In this document: one piece after another, positions 1-9,800 of the stretch
Position numbering within the stretch: position 1 is the first letter of the stretch
How the letters are laid out: each line of letters begins with the position of its first letter
Program-made: the position numbers and the translations under genes
The notes under the pieces: model-generated
Told to the model about the DNA's origin: nothing
What the model saw: the letters and a program-made list of their open reading frames with translations, nothing else
Databases searched by the model: none
DNA from: Conchocele bisecta
Lineage: Eukaryota > Mollusca > Bivalvia > Lucinida > Thyasiridae
Direction of reading: 5' to 3'
Length of the DNA: 64,000 bases
Assembly (NCBI GenBank): GCA_029237695.1
Contig: CM055267.1
Coordinates: 7,648,036 to 7,712,035, forward strand

Positions 1-570
1 TTCGAATTCCAGCTTGAACAGTCCCGGAGTTCTGTTGCTCCACACGTCCCACGCCAACCACTCGTCTTCTCCGACAGCGCGAAGTACATGCTGTCAGTGT
101 CCATCTATATAAGTTCGAAATCTGCTCGATCCACGTACTTGTCCAAGAAGTCGTAGTAGAACTCGAGCATCCGGAGCTTGGCCAGCTGGTAGACCGCTAT
201 GCCACACTGAAACGGTCTGTTGATCACCACTCGAGTCTTCCTGCTCGATATCTCGTAAGCCTCCCCAATCTCCTCCAGGTCTTCGAACCACGCCGACCTC
301 AGTGCCCGGTCGACAGTCTTCTCATCCTTCGTATATGTGGTGTTCATGTGTCTCTCTTGTGCCTCTATCAGCTTGCCACAACACGCGTTGCCAACCAGTT
401 TGAATATCTCCGCCAACACCGCCTTGCTCTTGTCGACGTCCCCCGTCCGTCTGGCAGCGGTGACCTCTTTAACCTCTTTGACCATTGAAACGGTTTGCTG
501 GGCGTGTAGTCAATCACCCTATGCACCGCCTTGACGATCAGACCGTGCTCCAGATACCACTCCTCCGCCA
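1..570 (-). pseudogene. Broken family-B DNA polymerase fragment (Polinton/virus-like type)
   Basis: Read on the minus strand, this encodes the C-terminal half of the palm of a type-B (organellar/viral, protein-primed-like) DNA polymerase. Visible pieces are a DYTPSKPF block near 510, an RPFQCGIAVYQLAKLRMLEF block near 165-215, the catalytic motif C MDTDSMY at about 85-104, and RTPGLFKLEFE at the window edge. In active enzymes the two Asp of DTDS bind the catalytic metals. The frame is broken at least three times: a shift near 483-490, an in-frame TAG at 105-107 just before the catalytic motif, and another shift near 75-85. Upstream of about 570 the similarity stops abruptly, so the copy is 5'-truncated. 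Such fragments are common in mollusc genomes as remnants of Maverick/Polinton or related large DNA elements; which one cannot be decided here. It is not expected to make a working enzyme. Confidence 0.75.
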
Positions 571-699
571 GGACTACAGAAATACACAAAATGATGCTGT
601 TGAAATCGGAAAGCCCCTCTTTTTGAAATTGGAATAAAAACTTTGGAGTCGGCGGGAAAAAACTGAGGCTGGTGGTAAAGATCAAACAAACCATATTTA

Positions 700-2945
700 T
701 ACCCCCTGCAATGAGTTGTGGGGGGTATACTGGAGTCAGGTTGTCTGTGCGTCCGTAAACTTAACATCAGAGAAATATTGTTATAACTTCTATTTCCTTC
801 ATATAAAATGCTTAATATTTCACACATGCTTTCCTGTAAGGCTCTACTACCATGCTGTGCCAAATCCACGACCGTCCAACCCCCGCTGATCCCAAGGTCA
901 AGGTCAAATACTTAGTCTCTTTACGAAACTTAACATCAGAGAAATATTGTTATAACTTCTAATTCCTTCATCTAAAATGCTTAATATTTCATGCATACAT
1001 TCCTGTAAGACTCTACTACCATGCTGTGCCAAATCCACGACTGTCCCATGGTCAAGATCAAATACTTGGTCTCTTTACAAAACTTAATATCAGAGAAATA
1101 AGTTATAACTTCTATTTCCTTCATTGACAATTCTTAATATTTCACTCGTGCATTCCTGTAAGGTTGTACTATCATGCTGTGACAAATCTACGACCGTCCA
1201 ACCCCCGCTGATCCCAAGGTCAAGGTCACATATTTAGTCTCTTTACAAAACGTAACATCAGAGAAATATGTTATAAAATTCTTAATATTTCATGCATGCA
1301 TTCCTGTAAGGCTCTACTATCTACTATCATGCTGTGACAAATTCCCGTTGATCTCGAGCACTGGCTTTTTTTTTCTTTGCACCAAGACTTTCGGAAAATA
1401 AAAAAAATTGGAGCCATTTCAGTGAAGTTGGAGCCACATTTTAAGCCAGCTTCAAAATCAAATATTTCACCATCTTAGTTTTTCAGAGATTGTTTTGAGA
1501 GACTTAAAGTGATTGCATTTCACAAAAACAGTTGAGATACAATGAATACTATCGCAACCACAGGTTGAAGTAACGGATCGAGGTCTATAAATACATTAAA
1601 TATACCTAAAAGCATAAGTGAAAATATAGGAGAGAGTAAAGAATTTGTTTAGCTTATTTTTCACTTATTAATGCATTTAGATATATTTAATGTATTTATA
1701 GACCTCAGTCCGTTACTTCAACCTGTGATCGTAACTTGTTCTTGTTCATAAATATATGTTTTTCGGCTAATTATTGCATCTGCATGTCCACTTTCAACGT
1801 CATGGATAGCAAATCCAGAACATTCCATGCTAAATTTAACTTGGCCATATTGCAATCTATCTGGAAAATCTCAATAGTAGTGATGTAATTCCTTTCACCG
1901 ATTTACAGTTGCCACCGACTACCATTTTGCTGCAGATAAGACATTACAAGATATTTCAGCATTGCACACTTCTACATAATCACCACAAACACTGTAATAC
2001 CTTAACACACAACACACAACAATTGTGCATGATAAGCAAAACTAACCGAATTTAACAATACAAGAACTGAATGATGATGTAATGTTCAGTAATGTGATCA
2101 CAATCGCGAGGTCATGCGCGGGAAATAGGAATGCTATATTTAGCAAAACTGGCTTTGCAACGCTAGTTATTTTTTTCATTAACATTTTTTTTATTATTAC
2201 TTTTAAGTTTTTTCAGGTCATATACATACCATGCTCTACTACCATGCTGTGCCAAATCCGCGACCGTCCAACCACCACTGATCCCAAGGTCAAGGTCAAA
2301 TACTTAGTCACTTAACATCAGAGAAATATGTTATAACTTCTATTTCCTTCCTCTAAAATGCTTAATATTTCACACATGCATTCCTGTAAGGCTCTACTAC
2401 CATGCTGTGCCAAATCCACGACCGTCCAACCCCCGCTGATCCCAAGGTCACGGTCAAATACTTTGTCTCTTTACAAAACTTAACATCAGAGAAATATGTT
2501 ATGACTTCTATTTCCTTCATCTAAAACATATGCATTCCTGTAAGGCTCTACTACCATGCTGTGCCAAATCCACGACTGTCCAACCCCCGCTGATCCCAAG
2601 GTCAAGGTCACATACTTAGTCTCTTTACAAAACTTAACATCAGAGAAATATGTTATTATAACTTCTATTTCTTTCATCGAAAATTCTTAATATTTCATGC
2701 ATGCATTCCTCTAAGGCTCTACTATCATGCTGTGACAAATTCCCGCTGATCTCGAGGTCAAGGTCACATACGTTTATAACTTCTATATCCTTGCTCGGAT
2801 CTGCTTCACATTTCACACATGCATTGCTCCAATGGACCTCTACCACCCTGTGACAAATTCACATTCATGCCGCTCCCGCTAAGCCCAGAGTCAAGGTCCA
2901 AGCCCACACATTTTAGTGGTGCCTGGGCCCATGCGGGGGGGGGGT
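700..2945. repeat. 2.2 kb dispersed repeat built of about 160-bp tandem units
   Basis: The element opens with a short palindrome (ACCCCCTGCAATGAGTTGTG followed by GGGGGTATACTGGAG) and closes with GGCCCATGCGGGGGGG. Inside, a roughly 160-bp unit recurs at about 755, 925, 1077 and 1250 and again at 2230, 2310, 2480 and 2630. It is marked by AACTTAACATCAGAGAAATA, CTCTACTACCATGCTGTG and GATCCCAAGGTCAAGGTCA. The unit has no coding potential. The middle, about 1350-2220, is different sequence and looks like an insertion. A related, shorter element lies at 5577-5975. Confidence 0.7.
1547..1732. mobile_element. MITE-like hairpin inside the 2.2 kb repeat
   Basis: Two arms of about 60 bp pair around a short loop. 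The left arm reads CACAGGTTGAAGTAACGG then GAGGTCTATAAATACATTAA; the right arm is its near-perfect reverse complement ending CCGTTACTTCAACCTGTG. There is no open frame. It is probably a non-autonomous DNA transposon, family unknown. Confidence 0.55.
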
Positions 2946-3478
2946 ATTCCGTAAGCCTCGCTTACTGACCAATCTAGTTATATTTGGAAATGTTATTCTG
3001 CATTTATACCATTGACTGGTGTAGCAACATAGTGCAACATACTGCCTATAAAGCGGAAAACGTGCATCTACCAATTTGCATGAGGTGCCTGTTTTGTTGC
3101 AGTGTAGCGGTGTTGCAAAAGTTTGTACCAGCTTCGTCATCATGGTATAACTTTTCTTCATCATTGTATAACATTAATATTACTTGATAGATCGCTTCAA
3201 TATTTGGACACTTGATGCATGTAAGCATTTGGAACACACTCATGCTGCCATTAACATGACCATGACCTTTTGTACCTTCACATTTTTGTGGAAACACTTA
3301 GCCATTTTTTTGCATCAAAAAGTTTCTTCAACCTTGACATTTGTTTCTGTTTTAAACATGTACTTCTCTTACGGTTTTTGTGATGCTTACTTTATTACAT
3401 GCTCATGATCATGTTACGGTGAAATACCTCGGTAGCAACACCGCTTCCGTGGTGGAAGTCTTGTTTTTCTGAACAGTG

Positions 3479-3594
3479 TGAAAATTACTTGCAAAAAGTG
3501 CAGATCTACATAGACGGCTCATTACAAGACGGCTCATCTGGATCTACACTGTTTGCATACACAGCTGAGAGGTCTGTAGTATTTAAAGGGTTAA
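3479..3594 (+). mobile_element. Family B TTAA element, 3' part
   Basis: Matches the right part of the family B elements: the AAAATTACTTGCAAAAAGTG leader, a GACGGCTCAT..GACGGCTCATCTGG core, and an AAAGGGTTAA end. The left half is missing. It ends 26 bp before CPSF4 exon 2, in the intron. Confidence 0.6.
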
Positions 3595-3620
3595 CCTCTC
3601 CACATTCTGCGTATTTCCAG

Positions 3621-3827
3621 AGTCTGGCGCTGCGATCTGTACGTTCTACCTGGCGGTGACTGGCTGCAGTAAAGGCGGAGCCTGCCCGTTCCGACACGTG
3701 AAGGGCGACAGAACCGTCGTCTGTAAACATTGGCTCCGCGGCCTCTGTAAGAAGGGAGATGACTGTGAATTTCTGCACGAGTTTGATATGTCCAAGATGC
3801 CAGAATGTTTCTTTTTCAGCAAATATG
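3621..3827 (+). CDS. CPSF4: CPSF4 exon 2: CCCH fingers 1 and 2, start of 3
   Basis: Bounded by acceptor GTATTTCCAG and donor GTAAGA. It enters with two bases of a split Lys codon (AG) and leaves with one base of a Gly codon. It encodes SGAAICTFYL.. with finger 1 (C-x8-C-x5-C-x3-H), the highly conserved CKHWLRGLCKKGDDCEFLH finger 2 and the first Cys of finger 3 (PECFFFSKYG). Confidence 0.95.
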
Positions 3828-6800
3828 GTAAGAAAATGAAACAATTAACAAGCTGTATTTTCATTAGTTTTATTTGCACACAAGAATCGGTTATGGCTCT
3901 AAATCAGAAGCTGACATTTAACATTTAACCTGCCTATGACCTTGAGCTACCTTTGTGCATTTAACTCCATTCCTCGGATACTGAGTGAAATAGTTTGATC
4001 CTTGTAAAATGTGGCATTGCTTTTCATCATGTTGGTGTTCAAAACTGTATAGAGACCACATGTGTAATCATGTCACATGTGCTGATGATCCACTAGTCCC
4101 ACAGTTTTTGTCGAGCCCGCTTGCGGAAAGCGAGACATAGTGATCACAATGATGTCCGTGCGTCTGTCCATGCGTCCGTCCGGGCACACATTAGGGTACT
4201 TATGTGGCTAGCCCCACAGGGTTATGGACTTAGTAAAGGATAGGGTTGGTTACAATTAGCCACCTAAAAAATCCTTTTATGTGGCTAAAAATCGTTTTAT
4301 GTGGCTAATATTTAACATGTGATAAGCCACATAAGTATAGTACTGTAAGAACGTCCATCCGTCCGTCCGTCCATCCGTCCATCCGTCCGTCCGAAATCTG
4401 TGTTAAAGTTTTTAAATACCTTATATCTCTGCAGTCCTAAGTCACATTAACTTGAAACTTCATATGATTATTAGTCATGATCCATATATTCATTCTGTAT
4501 CCCACTCATGCGGCCCCTGTGCCTAAGTTCAAGGTGAAATGACATAGAAAGTTTGCGTTAAAGTTTCTGTCAAAAGTTTTCACATAACTACAATCTCTGT
4601 AACCGTAAGTCAGATTTGCTTGAAACTTTGTATGCTTATTGGGCATCAAACTTCAAATAAATACACTCTGAGACCATCAAATGCCTCGGCTGGCTTGACA
4701 TGCGGGCCGCGGCCATCCTCGTCATTGATATATGCTGCCAGTGGGGGCATGTGTATCCCTTTCACTTTTTCCTTTTTTAATAATAAAAAAACAAACTTTT
4801 TTCCTTGTTATAAGCATGACAGGACAGGTGTTTCATTGATGGAATGTGAACAATGCTGATCCTGATCAGACTGCGGACACAAAGTCTTATCTGGATCAAC
4901 ACTGGTCGCACAACCCATAAGCCCCATATCTCCAGTCACAGCCACATAATGTAATGCATCATCTAGTACATCAGACCCATGTGTATGCATTCAATGTGAC
5001 TCATGTGCATTGTTGCCAGGCCAGTGTAACAACAAAGAATGTCCGTTCCTTCACATCGACCCAGACAGGAAGATCAGGGACTGTCCCTGGTACGACCGCG
5101 GCTACTGCAGGCACGGTAAGGTACTCCCCATGGTATGACTGTCATTACAATTATTTCTATATTCACAAGGGATGGGCCGTAGCCTAGTGGATATCGCATT
5201 GGACTTCAATACTGGAGCTTGTGATGGGTGTTCAATCCTCATCCACATGCATTGACCATGTCCCAAAGGTTTGTCATGTGCAAGAATGGATACTCTTGCC
5301 TCATTAATGTTCGAGTTATCTACCTTTGTTTTTTTCGCACACTGATTTTTTGTCCGGAGCATAACTTGAATACCCTTTGGAATATGTTCATGAAACTTCA
5401 CTCAAACATGGACCATGACTCGAAGGTGTGTCTCGCGCAAGAATGACAACTTTTTTGTTCGGAGCTTAGCTCGAATACCCTTTGGAACTTTTTATGAAAC
5501 TTCACAAATGCATAGACCACAACCGAAAGGTGTGTTGCCTGCAAGATAGACAACTCTCGCCACACTAATTTTTATGCCCCGCCACCGAATGATGAGGGGG
5601 CATATAGTGTTACCGGCGTCCGCACGACGATTCCCATACGTCACGCTCGGGTAAATTTCTTACAATTTCTGTTTCCTTGCATGGATCTGCTTGATACTTT
5701 GCACACACTGTCTCTAATGGTCCTCTACTGCCCTGTGACAAATCCACGATTGTACCGCCCATGATAAGCCTAGGGTCAAGGTCACATACTTGGTGCCTTC
5801 GAAAACCTTAATGCTCGGGTAAATGTCTTATGATTTCTGTTTCCTTGCACGGATCTGCTTGATTATTTCACACACGCATTGCTCTAATGGTCATCTACCA
5901 CCCACGATTGTCCCGCCCCCGCTAAGCTGAGGGTAAATGTCACATACTTGGTGCGTTCGAAACCTTAACTTATAATTTCTGTTTCCTTGTACGGCTCTGC
6001 TTGATATTTCACACACACATGTCTCAAGATAAACACAGCTTTACAAATATTGAACGTGACCTGTACTCCGTCCTTACGAGGATAAACACAGATGTTTCCA
6101 TTGCAGGTCCCCATTGTAAGAATCGGCACGTGCGGCGACTCATCTGTCAGTGCTATCTCAGCGGGTTCTGTCTGGACGGCCCCAAATGTAAATACATGCA
6201 GTAAGTATCGTCTAGCACTACAGCTGTCATGTGTAACTCCACTGCAGACATGCCGTTTTCAATAGTTATTTTAATAAACACCATATTGGTATGCACTTTA
6301 TGTTGATTGTGCATTAATATGGCACAAACATGGAATGTTGATGTTTAAAATGGCCTTACCAGGAAACAATATCATTGGAGGAGACTGCTACATTGTATTA
6401 CAGTGAAATCGCGATGGCTCGAAATGCGATGGCTCGTAATGTCGGGCTCGCTCGAAATGGCGTCGTGGTCCCGATAATTTTCCCTATATGTTTAATCTAT
6501 TTTACATGCGATGGCTCGAAATGCAACTCCTCGAAAAATGTGATCGCTGAAAATAATTGTCAAGTCCCGCAGACACATTTCTCGCTATTTTGCTATACGA
6601 TGACTCGAAATTGATGTCGAAGTTTGTGTTTGGCTAATTTTCACACCTCCGCGTCCGACTTATTACGATCAAAGGCCAAGTCGCGCTCTAACTGTCTGTG
6701 AAATGTGATTTCTTTTCAAGTGCAGCTAATTGCCTAAAGTGGTGCAATTTGATCGTTAACGTTGTTGATGGCGATTATTATGTGAATTCTATATTAGATT

Positions 6801-9800
6801 ATTTGGAAACTTTCAACATAATTTGTGGAAACTCTATTTATTGTTATGCTTGTACATTATTTGTGAAATAAAAGTTATTGTAGTCTTAATTTGTTGTTGT
6901 TGTTTTGTGTCCCATAACAGCTCAACGGCATACGGCGATTTATTAAATATTCTGGGTTTCGTCCACTCTGAGTTAATAGAGTCTGTCGTAAGTCATTGGT
7001 CGTTTTTCGTTTTTAACTCCCATGTTATTCGAGAGGCTACACGGGAGTTACAATGAAAAACACCCATTGAAAAGACCACTGTTTTGAGTGACGTCACAAC
7101 CACCTGCTGCATTAATTATGTGCGCCTCTATTTATAGTGAATACTGGACCTTTTCTCCTTTTCAACTTTGATAATAATTGAAATAAAGACAGTTTTGTAA
7201 ATAGTTTATTTAATTTCGCATGATAAATAGTTATTATATATATAATAAAAAATATAATAATCATCTAAAACATGGATACATTCTATTGTTCTTTCTTTAT
7301 TTCGTAAATCCGACGGGTACAGTAGTCGGCAAATATAACAAAATCGAAAGATGCGATGGCTCGAAAGATGCGATCACTCGAACAAAATGTGCAGTCGCGT
7401 GGCATTTCGAGCCATCGCGATTTCACTGTATAATAAATTTGGTATGTGGCTGTATTTGGTAAATATTGGAGGAGACTGCTACATTGTATTATTATAATAA
7501 ATATTGTATGTGGCTGTATTTGGTAATGTATTTGATATGTATTTTTCGTATTTCAGTCTGTATCTCCGGTTTCGACTTGAAACTTCTTTATCATCATCTG
7601 TATTTTCATTCCATAGCCCACCCATGACTTGTACATGCCCAAAGTCGAGGCCAAATTACTTGTTCGGTGGATAAATTTATTTGCCACAGGCAATTGGTGC
7701 CCAGTAACGGTGGTGCTTAGCACCATTTAGGTGTTTCCCAGTAATGGTGATGGCCAGTACCGTTAAGGTGTTGCCCAGTGACTATGGTGTCCTCTGACAC
7801 GTCGTTGGTGTGTTACAGCCCGAAGTACGACCTGCCACAGCCCGACATGTCTGGCCCGGCTAAGAAGTCTGCTGTGATCTGCCACGCGTGCGGCGAGGCC
7901 GGCCACAAATCCATCCACTGTCCCAAGACCGCTAGCAGCGAGGACGTCAAGGTAACCCGCTTCTTTCCTGTCGCTGCAGCAGTTGGCAATTTCTTAACCC
8001 TTTCACCCCTATGTAACTGGAATGGTTTGTGATATGTTAATTTTCCGACCAATCAAATCATCACAAAATGATTTTCAGACTAGTTCATTTATAAAAAAGT
8101 AGTGTTTTTTATTAAAAAAAAAGAGAATTATTTGAAAAAGTGCAGATCCTGATGAGACGGCTCGTCACGAGCCGGCTCATCTGGATCTACACTGTTTGCC
8201 AATGCCACTATACAGGCCTGTGGATTTATGGTTGTGGCATAAAGAAATCTAGTCTGGGCATGTTTATGCCCCAGGCCTTGGTAGAACCGGGAGGCTTATA
8301 AATGTTTCAACCGTATGTCCGTCGGTTGGTTAACAAGTTTGCAGGAGTTTCTCCAACTGTGACAGTCACTGGTGTGCCGACAAACCTCATTTTCTGCTTG
8401 ATGTTATGACCTTACGTAATTCATGTAAAGTTTGTGCAGTCAGTTTCTATGCACTATCTGTATCTTCAATTAACCCTTAGACCGCTACTCACAACAATTG
8501 TCGCCTGCTGTTGCTTTTATATCTTGCCTTATTTCTCAATAAAAACATGTTTTGTCAGCACTTCAATTGGAAATGATTCTGAAGTGCTGTCAAAGCATGT
8601 TGTAAATTATTCTAAAGTGCTGTCAAAGCATGTTTTTGATGATAAAAATGGAAAATAGAAAATAAACAGCTGACGACAAAAAATAAGATAGCGGTCTAAG
8701 GGTTAATCAGTTTCAACCAAATCATATATACCAACATTTCATCATAATGTAGCTGCGTCCCACAAATACTCCTGCAATGTATTGGAATATAGTCATGAAT
8801 CTTGGCATGATGTTAGCACTTTCACCCCTAAGTAACTGGAATGGATTTTGATATGTTAATTAATTGTGCAACCAATCCAATCATCACAAAATTATTTTCA
8901 AACTAGTCCATTTATGAAAAGGGTAACTTATTTTCATAGTTGGATAATTTTTTCCAAACTTTTGAGCTACATTTCTGAGTAAATTTCCAAATGTTTTTTT
9001 CAATTTCCAAATAATCTTGTACAACTATAATGTAATGTCTAGATGGGTGTAAGTAATGGCCAGGTAATGTGTAGTTGACTTTGAGCATCAGACGGAGCCA
9101 ATTTTACAATACCTGGTACTTGAATGATCAACCGGTAGGCGGTTGGTTGGGAACTTGGGAGCATGCGAAGGCTAACTTTAATGATGAGTTTCATCCATAA
9201 TGGAGTGGGTGGTGGTCGGGTGAACGTAGATTAACGGTAGAGGTTCCTCCTTATAGGAATCACGATTTTCCTGGTTTGGCCCTCAGGTACGTTTTTATCT
9301 TTGGCTCTTTTGTTACCTGGGAGTCTTTTGGGAGGGGGCCAAGTGATTCTGGTGTGGCGAGGACCTGGCATCAGATCAGGATTATTCTGATTTCAGGGCT
9401 GAATATATAGATTTTTCATTGTAAATATTCAGTTCTGATTTTGGGATTTTCTCCCGATTTGTACATGTACTTGAACATGTACTTGTACAGGTAATATATG
9501 GGATTTAGTACTAAACCCATTGACCAGGCCTTAAATGACCTTAGCTGTTGATAGGCCATTAAACCATAACAAACAAACAAACAAACAAACAAACAAACAA
9601 ACATATCCTTGGTTTTTCACTTGTGTACATTTTTGGCTTCCTTCTTACTTGAGAGTTGAATATGGTTATACCCATTATACAAGTAGTAAGATTAGTACTT
9701 TTAGTGAGTGGGGCTAAGTGATTCTGGTGTGGTGAGGTCCTGGCACCAGATCAGGTTATTCTAATTTCAGGGCTGAATCTCTATTTGTATGCCATCACAA

